Shown here in pieces: positions 52,986 through 60,821 of a stretch of 64,000 bases of DNA. The notes beneath the pieces are model-generated. The model saw only the letters and a program-made list of their open reading frames with translations, ran no database searches and had not been told where the DNA came from. The stretch is from JACCTU01 sp963737405 (GTDB lineage Bacteria; Actinomycetota; Thermoleophilia; Gaiellales; Gaiellaceae): the NCBI GenBank assembly GCA_963737405.1, contig CAVTSL010000012.1:186001-250000 (forward strand). Reading direction: 5' to 3'. The position numbers and the translations under genes are program-made. Position 1 is the first letter of the stretch. Every line of letters starts with the position of its first letter.

Positions 52986-53941
52986 GCTTCCTCCAGGAGC
53001 TCGCGAAGGCGGCGCGGGACGCTGTCCGCATAGTCCCCGCGCTCGTCGTCTCGCAGGCCGGAGTTGATCAGGCCCCACTTGAGCAGGCCGGTCACGTGGC
53101 CGAGGAGGACGGCGGCATCGTGCGCTGCGATCAGCTCGTTGCGCGGGCGGAGCGATGTCCACGGCTCGTAGTACGCGTCGCGCGCACGCTCGACCGCGGC
53201 CGGGTCGTCGACCGTCCGGGCGACCGCGCCGAGGGGGATCGAGAGGCTGAGTGCCGGTTGTGCGACGCAGGCATCGCCCCAGTCCACGAAGACGTGTTCG
53301 CCGCCACGGAGGAAGACGTTCCACTCGTGCAGATCGTCATGCTGAATCGAATCTGGAAGCGCGAGAGCGGCCAGCGTGTCGGCGGCCCCGCGAAGCCGCG
53401 GGAGCAGCGCGCGGACGCGTGCGAGCTCGTCGTCGCTCAGGCCATCGTGTCCCGGCGGGCGCATGGTTCGCTCGTCGGAGAGCAGCGCCGCGAACTCGTC
53501 GAAGATCGCGGGTGCGGTCCTGTCCGGCACGCCCCCGGCGCGAAGGACGTCGGCGTCCTGCGCGACGTCGAGCTGGAGTTGGGCGTAGGCGGAGAGCGCG
53601 TCTTCCCACTGCTCGAGGGACGGCGAGTCGCCGCCTTCGGGCGCGAGCGGCCGGCCGGCGTCCTCCATCAGCATCCACCCGCGGATGCGATCCGCATCGA
53701 GCAGCCTCGGCACGCAGTCGGGACGCCGAGCGCCGACCGTCGCGAGCACTGCCACCTCGAACGCCAACGGGGGAATGTTGGCTTTGAACCAGACGTCGCC
53801 GTTCTCCGTCGGAACGCGGAGCGCCGTGCCCCAGGGACGAACGTGACCGTGCTCGATCGGGCCGGCGAGCGTTCGACCGAGCGCGGCGAGTCGCTCCTCG
53901 ATCCACGTCTCTGCTCCCTCCGCCAGTTCGGATCGTTCCAG
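52982..53941 (-). CDS. aminoglycoside-phosphotransferase-like kinase, start uncertain
   Basis: The C-lobe has the phosphotransferase motif SIQHDDLHEWNVFLR (catalytic Asp) and the metal-binding VFVDWGDACVA. The N-lobe continues upstream of the TTG at 53767 with WGTALRVPTENGDVWFKANI, where the ATP-binding Lys sits, and further to LERSELAEGAETWIEERLAA. No ATG, GTG or TTG is found in that frame, so I extend to CTG 53939-53941. A lost base is possible. APH-fold kinases act on sugars, choline or antibiotics; the substrate here is unknown, and resistance should not be assumed. Confidence 0.75.
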   Translation of the reverse strand: MERSELAEGAETWIEERLAALGRTLAGPIEHGHVRPWGTALRVPTENGDVWFKANIPPLAFEVAVLATVGARRPDCVPRLLDADRIRGWMLMEDAGRPLAPEGGDSPSLEQWEDALSAYAQLQLDVAQDADVLRAGGVPDRTAPAIFDEFAALLSDERTMRPPGHDGLSDDELARVRALLPRLRGAADTLAALALPDSIQHDDLHEWNVFLRGGEHVFVDWGDACVAQPALSLSIPLGAVARTVDDPAAVERARDAYYEPWTSLRPRNELIAAHDAAVLLGHVTGLLKWGLINSGLRDDERGDYADSVPRRLRELLEEA

Positions 53942-53961
53942 CGCACGCTTAAGATTGCCCC

Positions 53962-54252
53962 ATGCCGCACTACATCTCGCTGATGCGCTGGACCTCGCAA
54001 GGCATGGCGGGCCTCCCGGCGTGGCGGGAGCGCGTGGAGGAGGGCGAGCGGATCGTCGAGGAGGCGGGCGGTCGGTTGATCGGCGTCTACGTGACGCTCG
54101 GGCGCTACGACGTCGTCGAGATCTTCGAGGCGCCAGACGACGAGAAGGCGGCCGAGATCCTCATGCGCCTCCAGCGCCACGGCGCCGAGCACACCGAGAC
54201 GCTCCGAGGCTTCACGCGCGAGGAGGCCGAGGAGATCATCCGGCGGCTCTGA
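53962..54252 (+). CDS. GYD domain protein
   Basis: 96 residues: MPHYISLMRWTSQGMAGLPA, then GRLIGVYVTLGRYDVVEIFEA and TETLRGFTREEAEEIIRRL. The G-R-Y-D segment and ferredoxin-like pattern are those of GYD proteins, small oligomeric proteins of unknown role. It diverges from the phosphotransferase gene across about 20 bases. Confidence 0.85.
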   Translation: MPHYISLMRWTSQGMAGLPAWRERVEEGERIVEEAGGRLIGVYVTLGRYDVVEIFEAPDDEKAAEILMRLQRHGAEHTETLRGFTREEAEEIIRRL

Positions 54253-54288
54253 CGCGAGGCCGAGGGCCGCCACGATTCCTTTCCCCCG

Positions 54289-54304
54289 GGGCGCTTTCGC
54301 GCCC
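54289..54304. terminator. short GC hairpin after the GYD gene
   Basis: GGGCGC-TTTC-GCGCCC, a perfect 6-bp stem with a 4-base loop, 37 bases after the GYD stop. The position suits a terminator. No T-run follows. Confidence 0.45.
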
Positions 54305-54334
54305 TGCCCCCCGCTGAAGAGCGTAGAGACGAAA

Positions 54335-54374
54335 ACGTCACGCGTGTGTGACGTTCGTGCCGACTTCGTGACGT
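54335..54374. promoter_or_regulatory. GTGACGT repeat cluster upstream of the CAP-domain gene
   Basis: ACGTCAC (54335-54341) and GTGACGT (54348-54354) form a perfect inverted repeat with a 6-base spacer. A third copy, GTGACGT, is at 54368-54374, exactly 20 bases (two helical turns) after the second. The cluster ends 34 bases before the GTG start of the CAP gene, in promoter position. The binding protein is unknown. Confidence 0.5.
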
Positions 54375-54408
54375 CAAGTCCACAGGGAGGCCCGCCGATA
54401 TCGAGCGG

Positions 54409-55035
54409 GTGGACCGCTCCTCCGGGCTCCTCTGGTCGGCGATCGCCGCCCTCGCCGCCGTGCTCCTCGTGGGCGCGTACTTCGGCACGAAGCTGACGCT
54501 CGAGGCCGCGCCTGCAGCGGCGGGCCCGCACCGTCTCCAGTCGTCGGGCAAGTGGGACCGCTACGTCGCCCCCGACTCGTGGTGCCCCGGCAGGGACGAC
54601 CTCGGCGCGAGCGTCGCCGCCCAGGAACGGACGGAGCTCTGCCTGCTCAACTACGCCCGCGGCGTCAAGGGCCTCGGCCCGCTGAACATCGCGCCCGCGC
54701 TCATGCGGTCGGCGCACATGAAGGCAGACGACATCGTCCGCTGCAACCAGTTCGCCCACGACGCGTGCGGGTTCGACGTCCGCCAGCGCTTCTCCGACTC
54801 CGGCTACTTCCGAAGCGACGTCCCGAGCCGCTTCGGCGAGAACCTCGCCTGGGGCGGCGCCGAGGCAGGCAGCCCGCGCGGCGCGCTCCTCGGGTGGCTC
54901 GACTCGCCCAAGCACCGCGCGAACCTCTTCAAGCCGGAGTGGACGGAGCAGGGCATCGCGCTCGTCTACCGCCCGCGCTTCCGCGGGGTCGCGAGCAGCC
55001 GCATCTGGGTCTCGCACTTCGGCCACCAGGGTTAG
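54409..55035 (+). CDS. secreted CAP/SCP domain protein
   Basis: 208 residues from GTG 54409. N-terminal signal or anchor helix (LLWSAIAALAAVLLVGAYFG). The CAP domain has LCLLNYARGVKGLGPLNIAP, HMKADDIVRCNQFAHDACG, FGENLAWGG and WLDSPKHRANLFKPEWTEQG. The two His and Glu of the CAP cavity are kept, and four cysteines could pair. Bacterial CAP proteins are mostly extracellular with unclear roles. A GTGACGT repeat cluster lies just upstream. Confidence 0.87.
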   Translation: MDRSSGLLWSAIAALAAVLLVGAYFGTKLTLEAAPAAAGPHRLQSSGKWDRYVAPDSWCPGRDDLGASVAAQERTELCLLNYARGVKGLGPLNIAPALMRSAHMKADDIVRCNQFAHDACGFDVRQRFSDSGYFRSDVPSRFGENLAWGGAEAGSPRGALLGWLDSPKHRANLFKPEWTEQGIALVYRPRFRGVASSRIWVSHFGHQG

Positions 55036-55048
55036 TCTTCGGCGCGCC

Positions 55049-55993
55049 GTGCGCGTCGCCCTGATGATCGAAGGCCAGGAAGGGGTCACCTGGGACGACT
55101 GGGTCGCCCTCGCCGACGCCTGCGAGCACGCCGGGATCGAGGCGCTCTTCCGCTCCGACCACTACCTCTCGTTCTCGAACCCGCACGAGCGGGCGGCGCA
55201 CGACGCGTGGGCGACCATCGCGGGCCTCGCGGCGCGCACGACGACGCTCCGCCTCGGGACGCTCGTCTCGCCGGTGACGTTCCGCCAGCCGTCGCTGCTC
55301 GCGAACGCCGTCACGACCGCCGACCACATCTCCGGCGGCCGCGTCGAGCTCGGCATGGGCGCCGGCTGGAACGAGCTCGAGCACGAGGCGTTCGGCTTTC
55401 CGTTCCCGCCGATGCGCGAGCGCCTGGAGCACCTCGCCGAGCAGATCGAGATCGTGCACCGCCTCTGGACGGAGGAGCACGTGTCGTTCGAGGGCAAGCA
55501 CTACCGCCTCGTGGATTGCCCGGCGCTTCCGAAGCCGGTGCAGAAGCCGCACCCGCGGCTTCTCGTCGGCGGCCGCGCGAAGAAGGGCAGCACGACCCCG
55601 GCGGCGCGGTTCGCGGACGAGTACAACGTGATCGGCTCGTCGCTCGAGGAGTACGCCGCCGCGCGGAAGGCACTCGACGAAGCGTGCGAGCAGGCCGGAC
55701 GCGATCCGGAGACGCTCGCGATGTCGATCATGTCCGGGTTCCTCCTCGGCGCGGACGAGGCCCAGCTCCTGGCGCACGCGCGCGCGACGCTCGAGCGCTG
55801 GGGCTCCGATGCCGACCCGGCCGCGACCGTCGAGCGGTTCCGCGCGCGAGGGCTCGCCGGCACACCGGACGAGCTGGTCGAAGGATTCGGACGCCTCGCC
55901 GAGGTCGGCGTCGAGCGCGTCGCACTGCAGCACATCGTGCACGAGGACCTCGACACGGTGGCGCTGATCGGCCAGGTCGCCGCGCGCGTGTGA
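55049..55993 (+). CDS. LLM-class F420-type oxidoreductase
   Basis: 314 residues from GTG 55049. Luciferase-like barrel: VALMIEGQEGVTWDDWVALA, LFRSDHYLS, LGTLVSPVTFRQPSLLANAV, HISGGRVELGMGAGWNELEH, and PHPRLLVGGRAKKG. This is the F420-dependent monooxygenase/reductase superfamily. Substrate unknown. The stop overlaps the VOC gene start (GTGA), so the two are a unit. Confidence 0.88.
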   Translation: MRVALMIEGQEGVTWDDWVALADACEHAGIEALFRSDHYLSFSNPHERAAHDAWATIAGLAARTTTLRLGTLVSPVTFRQPSLLANAVTTADHISGGRVELGMGAGWNELEHEAFGFPFPPMRERLEHLAEQIEIVHRLWTEEHVSFEGKHYRLVDCPALPKPVQKPHPRLLVGGRAKKGSTTPAARFADEYNVIGSSLEEYAAARKALDEACEQAGRDPETLAMSIMSGFLLGADEAQLLAHARATLERWGSDADPAATVERFRARGLAGTPDELVEGFGRLAEVGVERVALQHIVHEDLDTVALIGQVAARV

Positions 55994-56355
55994 GCGCCCG
56001 GCTCGGGCACGTCAAGCTCCCCGTCAGCGACCTCGAAGCCAGCCGCCGCTTCTACTCGGCGGCGCTTGGCGCGTTCGGGTGGGAGATCGTCTTCGACGGG
56101 CCGCGGTCGCTCGGCTTCGGCGTCGGCGACACCGAGCCGTTCGCGGTCGAGCAGACCGATGCACCCGCCGTCGGAACGCACATCGCCTTCGACGCGCCCG
56201 ACGCGGCGACGGTAGACGCGTTCCACGCCGCGGCACTCGGCGCGGGCGGCCGCGACAACGGCGCGCCCGGCCTACGGCCGTACGGCGACCACTACTACGC
56301 CGCGTTTGTCCTCGACCCCGACGGCCACAACATCGAGGCCGTCTTCCAGCGCTAG
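55990..56355 (+). CDS. VOC (glyoxalase/bleomycin resistance fold) protein
   Basis: 121 residues from GTG 55990. Paired beta-alpha-beta units: LGHVKLPVSDLEASRRFYSA, HIAFDAPDAATVDAFHAAAL and YYAAFVLDPDGHNIEAVFQ. His7, His67 or Glu in DGHNIEAV could bind metal. Member of the vicinal oxygen chelate superfamily; specific activity cannot be read. Converges with scpB (4-base overlap). Confidence 0.85.
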   Translation: MSARLGHVKLPVSDLEASRRFYSAALGAFGWEIVFDGPRSLGFGVGDTEPFAVEQTDAPAVGTHIAFDAPDAATVDAFHAAALGAGGRDNGAPGLRPYGDHYYAAFVLDPDGHNIEAVFQR

Positions 56356-56954
56356 GCGGGGCGGCGCTCCGCGACGGCGACGAGCCGGTCGCGGATCTGA
56401 TCGGCGTCGCCGCCGAGGTCGTCGAGCCGCGGGAGCTCCGAGAGCGACTCGAGGCCGAAGACACGCTCGAAGAGCGGCGTCGTCCGGTAGCGCACCGCGC
56501 CGCCGATGCCGTCGTCGCGTCCGGCCTCAGAGATCAGGCCGCGCTCGACGAGGTTCGCGACCGCCGAGTCCGCGGCGACGCCGCGGATCCGCGCGATGTC
56601 CGGCCGCGTGCACGGGCCGAGGTACGCGACGATCGCGAGCGTCTCCATCGACGCCTGCGAGAGCGACCGCTGCACGGGACGCTCGAAGAGCCGGCCGCAC
56701 GCCTCGGCGGACTCGCGCGCGGCGCGGAACGCCCAGCCTCCGGCGACCTGCTCCAGCACGATTCCGCTCCGCCCCTCCCGGTACCGCTCGCCGAGCAGCC
56801 CGAGGGCCGTCTCGACCCGCTCGCGCTCGTCGGCCGCCGCCTCGACGATCTCGTCGACCGTCAGCGGCTGCGACGCGACGACGAGGAGCGCCTCGATCGT
56901 CCGGGCGAGCTGGTCGAGCGGGTTGGCGGTGATCAGGCGGAGTGGGCGATCCAC
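56352..56954 (-). CDS. scpB: segregation and condensation protein B
   Basis: 200 residues from GTG 56952-56954. Two winged helices: LARTIEALLVVASQPLTVDE and QASMETLAIVAYLGPCTRPD with IRGVAADSAVANLVERGLI. ScpB joins ScpA to SMC heads. It overlaps scpA by 22 bases. Confidence 0.93.
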   Translation of the reverse strand: MDRPLRLITANPLDQLARTIEALLVVASQPLTVDEIVEAAADERERVETALGLLGERYREGRSGIVLEQVAGGWAFRAARESAEACGRLFERPVQRSLSQASMETLAIVAYLGPCTRPDIARIRGVAADSAVANLVERGLISEAGRDDGIGGAVRYRTTPLFERVFGLESLSELPRLDDLGGDADQIRDRLVAVAERRPA

Positions 56955-57682
56955 GAATCGGTCCTTTCGACGTCGGGGCGGGAAATCCTGATCGGCGCGA
57001 ACGGCGCCGCCTGGTCGATCTCGATCTCGTTCGCGCGGCGGAGATCGAGGAGCGCGAGGAACGCCACGGCCACCTCGACCCGCGAGAGGCCGGCGGCTAC
57101 CTCGTCGAAGTCGACGCGGCTCCGGCGTGCCAGCAGCGACCGGAACCGCTCGACGAACTGCGAGACGGGCGGGAACCGGAGTGCCATGTGCGCCAGGGAG
57201 ACGTCGGGCGGCTCCTGGCCGAGCAGGCGCAGCACCGACGCGAGCGCCTCCGGCTGCTGCGGCGCGAGCTTCCGCTCCGGCTGGGGCGCGAGCGGCGCCG
57301 GGCCGAGCCGGAAGAAGCGGTCCGCCTCCCCGGCCAGGCGCTCCGAGAGCCACGCAGCCGCCTCCTTCATCCGCCGGTACTCCTCGAGACGCCGGGCCAG
57401 CTCTTCGGCGGCCTCCTCCGGCTCGAGCTCGGCGAGGTCGGCGTCCTCCTCGAAGAGCCCCCGCGCCTTCAGCTCGAGCAGCGCCGCGACGAGCACGAGG
57501 AACTCCCCGCAGGCCTCGAGGTCGAGCTCCTCGCGCTCCGCGAGCCGCTCGATGAACGCGACGACGATCCCCGCCACGTCCACCTCGGCCAGGTCGAGCT
57601 CCTCCCGCAGGACGAGCGTCAGGAGGAGGTCGAACGGGCCTTCGAAGGCGTCGAGATCCAGCTCGAGCTCGCGCACGACCAC
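56933..57682 (-). CDS. scpA: segregation and condensation protein A
   Basis: 249 residues. N-terminal ELDLDAFEGPFDLLLTLVLR is the kleisin signature that binds the SMC neck. DVAGIVVAFIERLAE and the C-terminal winged helix VEVAVAFLALLDLRRANEIE follow. The Glu/Arg/Pro-rich middle links the two ends. Works with smc (4-7 kb) and scpB. Confidence 0.93.
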   Translation of the reverse strand: MVVRELELDLDAFEGPFDLLLTLVLREELDLAEVDVAGIVVAFIERLAEREELDLEACGEFLVLVAALLELKARGLFEEDADLAELEPEEAAEELARRLEEYRRMKEAAAWLSERLAGEADRFFRLGPAPLAPQPERKLAPQQPEALASVLRLLGQEPPDVSLAHMALRFPPVSQFVERFRSLLARRSRVDFDEVAAGLSRVEVAVAFLALLDLRRANEIEIDQAAPFAPIRISRPDVERTDSWIAHSA

Positions 57683-57709
57683 GGGCGGCCACCCTAGCGA
57701 GCGTTCCGG

Positions 57710-58606
57710 CTAGCGGCGGCCGCGCGGCACGGCCATCGCCGGCCGCTTCGCCTCGGCCGTTCGCCGCCGCCGGAAGCCGAGCTTCGGCAGCTGCCCGTCG
57801 TAGATCTGCCAGTAGATGAAGAAGAGCGAGGACGCGATGAAGAGGACGAGCGCGACCCATGCGTTGACGCGCATCCCCCAGAACATCGAGGACGGGTCGA
57901 CCCGCAACTGCTCGAGCAGGAAGCGGCCGAACGTGTACCACGCGACGTAGAGCGAGAACAGCGCGGGCGGCCGGATCTTCCAGCGCCGGTCGACGAGGAG
58001 CAGCACGAAGAACCCGGCGAGGTTCCACAGCGCCTCGTAGAGGAACGTCGGATGGAAGGTCGTCCCGGGCGGGTAGTCCTGGTTGTGCGCATCGTCGATC
58101 TCGAGCCCCCACGGCAGATCCGTCGGCTTGCCGTAGAGCTCCTGGTTCCACCAGTTGCCGAACCGCCCGATCGCCTGCGCGAGCAAGAGAGCCGGCGCGA
58201 CCGCATCCATCGCCACCAGCACGCTGCCGCCGGAGCGCTTGATCACCCAGGCGCCGACGAGGACGCCGAAGAGGATCCCGCCCCAGATGCCGAGACCGCC
58301 CTCCCAGACCTTGAACACGCCCTGCCACTTCGGTTCGGGCACGTCGTCCCACGACGTGATCACGTGGTAGAGCCGCGCGCCGACGATTCCCGCCGCGACG
58401 CCCCACACAGCGGCGCGCAGGACCAGATCGGTGTCCGGCTTGCCGTCCGGTCCTCGGTACCGCCGGCGCATGACGAGGATCGCCGCGATGATCGCGACGA
58501 GCAGCGTCAGGCCGTACGCATGAACCGACGGCAGCGGGCCTGGAAGATCGAAGTCACCCGACGAGGGCGAGGGGATCGACGCCAGCAGCACGGCGGCATT
58601 CTGCAC
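57710..58606 (-). CDS. lgt: prolipoprotein diacylglyceryl transferase
   Basis: 298 residues with about seven membrane helices. Signature QAIGRFGNWWNQELYGKPTD, plus GARLYHVI, VWEGGLGIWGG, HPTFLYEALWNL and FGRFLLEQLR, cover the catalytic Arg/His residues. It lipidates the cysteine of lipoprotein signals, such as the lipoproteins at 34.0 and 42.2 kb. The C-terminus has a short basic tail. Confidence 0.95.
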   Translation of the reverse strand: MQNAAVLLASIPSPSSGDFDLPGPLPSVHAYGLTLLVAIIAAILVMRRRYRGPDGKPDTDLVLRAAVWGVAAGIVGARLYHVITSWDDVPEPKWQGVFKVWEGGLGIWGGILFGVLVGAWVIKRSGGSVLVAMDAVAPALLLAQAIGRFGNWWNQELYGKPTDLPWGLEIDDAHNQDYPPGTTFHPTFLYEALWNLAGFFVLLLVDRRWKIRPPALFSLYVAWYTFGRFLLEQLRVDPSSMFWGMRVNAWVALVLFIASSLFFIYWQIYDGQLPKLGFRRRRTAEAKRPAMAVPRGRR

Positions 58607-58627
58607 GCCGCGCGGGACGAGCTGCGA

Positions 58628-58831
58628 CTAGAGGAGGATCTGGACGGCCAGCTCTTGCGAGCAGCCGGCTGCGATGAGGTCGGTCGCGAGATGCAGGTCG
58701 ATGTCGAGCCGCGTGGCGAGCTCTGCCGCCATGCGCGGTTCGTACCCGGCACGCTCGAGGGCCTCGGCGCGCCAACGCTCGATCCGCTCGATCTCGGTGC
58801 CTTCCCTGGTCTCGGTGTCCGCCGCAGTCAT
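58628..58831 (-). CDS. small helical protein, conserved-looking, unknown function
   Basis: 67 residues from ATG 58829-58831, chosen over an upstream ATG because it has AAGGAGG at 58836-58842. Starts MTAADTETREGTEIERIERW and ends MAAELATRLDIDLHLATDLI-AAGCSQELAVQILL. Predicted all-helical with no membrane segment. It seems cytoplasmic. The W-R-x-x-x-L-x-x-A-G-Y pattern is familiar from small actinobacterial proteins of unknown function. Located 21 bases upstream of lgt. Confidence 0.7.
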   Translation of the reverse strand: MTAADTETREGTEIERIERWRAEALERAGYEPRMAAELATRLDIDLHLATDLIAAGCSQELAVQILL

Positions 58832-58877
58832 CGCGCCTCCTTGTACCACTTCGTGCTTCGTCAAAACGGCGCGAGCG

Positions 58878-58899
58878 GATCACCCCTTACCGGGTGATC
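58878..58899. promoter_or_regulatory. perfect 8-bp palindrome upstream of the small helical protein gene
   Basis: GATCACCC-CTTACC-GGGTGATC. Eight-base perfect arms with a 6-base loop, 47 bases before the ATG of the 67-residue gene. It could be an operator or an RNA hairpin in the leader. It is distinct from the terminator-like hairpin at 58923-58951. Confidence 0.4.
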
Positions 58900-58922
58900 T
58901 GAAGTGTTAACGCGAAATTTAC

Positions 58923-58951
58923 GGAGCGGGCGCGCGGTGAACGCCCGCTCC
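58923..58951 (-). terminator. strong hairpin after the secreted-protein gene
   Basis: GGAGCGGGCG (58923-58932) pairs with CGCCCGCTCC (58942-58951), a perfect 10-bp stem with a 9-base loop. Read on the minus strand it begins 5 bases after the stop at 58957, and is followed by AT-rich CCGTAAATTT. This is the clearest terminator in the window. Confidence 0.65.
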
Positions 58952-58956
58952 CGTTC

Positions 58957-59457
58957 TTACGGCTGTGCGACGGGCGCCGCCGAGGGACGCGAGCGCCGCA
59001 CGAGCAGGAAGACCGCCGCGAGCCCGAGGGCCGCGAGGCCGAGACCCCACGTCCAGCCCGGGATCGAGAACCCATCGCCGCTTCCGGGGCCGATCTGCAC
59101 CGGCGCGAACGTGTGCACCTTCTGCCCGCCGTACTGCGTGAAGCCGTCGTAGACCGCGTACCGCCACGTCCCCTCGCTCGGGAACTTCACCTGCGCGAGG
59201 TAGACGCCCGCCTGATCGGTCGGCTTCGCCTCGAAGCGGAGCTGCTTGCCCGTCGAGGCGTTCGTGATGATCACGGCCGGCTGCACGCCGACGAGCGGCG
59301 TCTGACCGTGCTGCATGATCGTCACCTGCGCGTTCCAGTTGTCGCCGGCGCCGAGCCCGCCGTCGGGCGGCCCGAGCCCGGCGGTCGCCCAGCCGCCGGC
59401 CGTCGCGGGCGCGGCGACCACGAGCGCCGCCGCCGCGGCGAGGAGGAGTGTGCGCAT
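58957..59457 (-). CDS. secreted, C-terminally anchored beta-rich protein
   Basis: 166 residues from ATG 59455-59457 (AAAGGAG just upstream). Signal peptide MRTLLLAAAAALVVAAPATA. The middle (about 25-125) is an Ig/FixH-like domain with VTIMQHGQTPLVGVQPAV, FEAKPTDQAGVYLAQVKFPS and GTWRYAVYDGF. A C-terminal membrane helix (WTWGLGLAALGLAAVFLLV) and a basic tail follow. It is displayed outside the cell; function unknown. Confidence 0.7.
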   Translation of the reverse strand: MRTLLLAAAAALVVAAPATAGGWATAGLGPPDGGLGAGDNWNAQVTIMQHGQTPLVGVQPAVIITNASTGKQLRFEAKPTDQAGVYLAQVKFPSEGTWRYAVYDGFTQYGGQKVHTFAPVQIGPGSGDGFSIPGWTWGLGLAALGLAAVFLLVRRSRPSAAPVAQP

Positions 59458-59495
59458 CGAGAGCTCTCCTTTCATTCGCTGCCCTCCATACACCG

Positions 59496-60173
59496 CTAGG
59501 GGGCCTGAAGGTTCCGAACGGCCGCAAGCGCCCCGGTCAGGTTCTTCGCGCCTTCGAGTCGGTACGTGATCCCGTCGCGGTCCCAGATGAGCACGTTCCC
59601 GACGAGACGCCGCGTCTTCGCGTCGACCTGACCGGCCTCGTCGGCATAGATGATCTCGTGCCGCGCGCCGGTGATCCACAGGCCCGGCACCCCGTTCACC
59701 GAGACCGAGACGGTCCGAGACCTCGGCCCGACCTGCTTCTGCGCGAACCTGAGCTGGTCGCCGTGCCACTGCGACAGCACGAACCCCTGCCAGGCGAGGT
59801 TCACCATCCCGCCCCCGACCGAGTCGTCGTAGTACGTCACGAAGCTCGCGTCCGGCGCCACGAGCGGGAAATCGACGCGGCCCTGCGCCTCACCGAAGTC
59901 GACCTGCCGACCGAGATCCGGGTCGCGGATCACCGCCTGCGGCTGCGTCTCGACCCGCTTCACGTCCACGCCGCCGATGTGGAAGACGTCGAAGATCGCG
60001 GCACGCGTCTGCGGGATCGCAAGCAGCGCGCCGACCGCCGCGACCGCGGCGAGCGCGAGGATCAGCCAGGGGCGCCGCGAGCGCCGCTCGAGCTGTTCGC
60101 GCACCCGCGGCGTGAGGTCGGGCTCGGGTGGAAAGTCGATCGGGAGCCTGCGGAGCTCGTGCTCGAGGTTCAC
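59496..60173 (-). CDS. putative anti-sigma factor (membrane protein)
   Basis: 225 residues from GTG 60171-60173 overlapping the sigma factor stop (GTGA). A short cytoplasmic N-terminus (about 38 residues, no HxxxCxxC zinc motif), one membrane helix (PWLILALAAVAAVGALLAIP) and an extracytoplasmic domain of about 165 residues. Topology and coupling to an ECF sigma gene suggest it holds the sigma factor. The missing zinc motif makes this tentative. Confidence 0.65.
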   Translation of the reverse strand: MNLEHELRRLPIDFPPEPDLTPRVREQLERRSRRPWLILALAAVAAVGALLAIPQTRAAIFDVFHIGGVDVKRVETQPQAVIRDPDLGRQVDFGEAQGRVDFPLVAPDASFVTYYDDSVGGGMVNLAWQGFVLSQWHGDQLRFAQKQVGPRSRTVSVSVNGVPGLWITGARHEIIYADEAGQVDAKTRRLVGNVLIWDRDGITYRLEGAKNLTGALAAVRNLQAP

Positions 60174-60742
60174 CGCTCCACCTCCTCGCGCAGGTGCGCC
60201 AGTGCACGCGCGGTCCGCGACTTCACCGTGCCCAGGCGGACGCCGAGCGCCTGCGCGGTCTCGTCCTCCGAGAGGCCGAGGAAGTACCGGCAGGCGACGA
60301 CGTCGCGCTCCTCGTCGCGCAGCCCGTTCACCGCGTCGAGCAGCACGCCCCGCTGCTCGCCCGTCAGGAGTGCCGCCTCGGGGGACGGGACCGCGTCCCC
60401 CGGGCGGGCCTCGTCGGCCAGGCGCAGCGCGAGGTTCGTGCGCCGCCCGGCCGACCGCCGCCGGTTGCGCGCCTCGTTCGCGACGATCTGGAGCAGCCAC
60501 GGCCGAAAGGGCGCGCCTCGGCGGAACCGCCCGAGCGCGCGATACGCCTTCACGAACCCGTCCTGCGCGGCCTCTTCGGCATCGGACGCGTCGCCCGCGA
60601 TCACGTACGCGGTGCGGAACGCGATCCCCTGGTGCGCTTTCACGAGTGCCTCGTATGCCGCGGAATCCCCACGCTTAGCTCTTTCAATCAGGTCGGATTC
60701 GTCCAGTGGCCGGTCCACCACCGCCGCTTCTACACCGGCCAA
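60170..60742 (-). CDS. ECF-type RNA polymerase sigma factor
   Basis: 190 residues from TTG 60742; in-frame GTGs at 60721 and 60718 are equally good starts. Region 2: DSAAYEALVKAHQGIAFRTA and DAEEAAQDGFVKAYRALGRF with FRPWLLQIVANEARNRRR. Region 4: DEERDVVACRYFLGLSEDE and ALGVRLGTVKSRTARALAHL. Group IV sigma factor, coupled to the membrane protein downstream. It is divergent from the secreted-protein gene at 60822, a possible target. Confidence 0.92.
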   Translation of the reverse strand: MAGVEAAVVDRPLDESDLIERAKRGDSAAYEALVKAHQGIAFRTAYVIAGDASDAEEAAQDGFVKAYRALGRFRRGAPFRPWLLQIVANEARNRRRSAGRRTNLALRLADEARPGDAVPSPEAALLTGEQRGVLLDAVNGLRDEERDVVACRYFLGLSEDETAQALGVRLGTVKSRTARALAHLREEVER

Positions 60743-60821
60743 GACCTACCCGTTCCGGTCATTGACCTCCGAGGGCGCGCCGTGCCACAGTCATGGGCCG
60801 GGGGGAGCGGGAGGAAACCCA

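Noticed and set aside
52982..53941. Aminoglycoside resistance gene
   Set aside because: The APH fold is shared by many kinases; nothing in the sequence or neighbourhood points to an antibiotic substrate.
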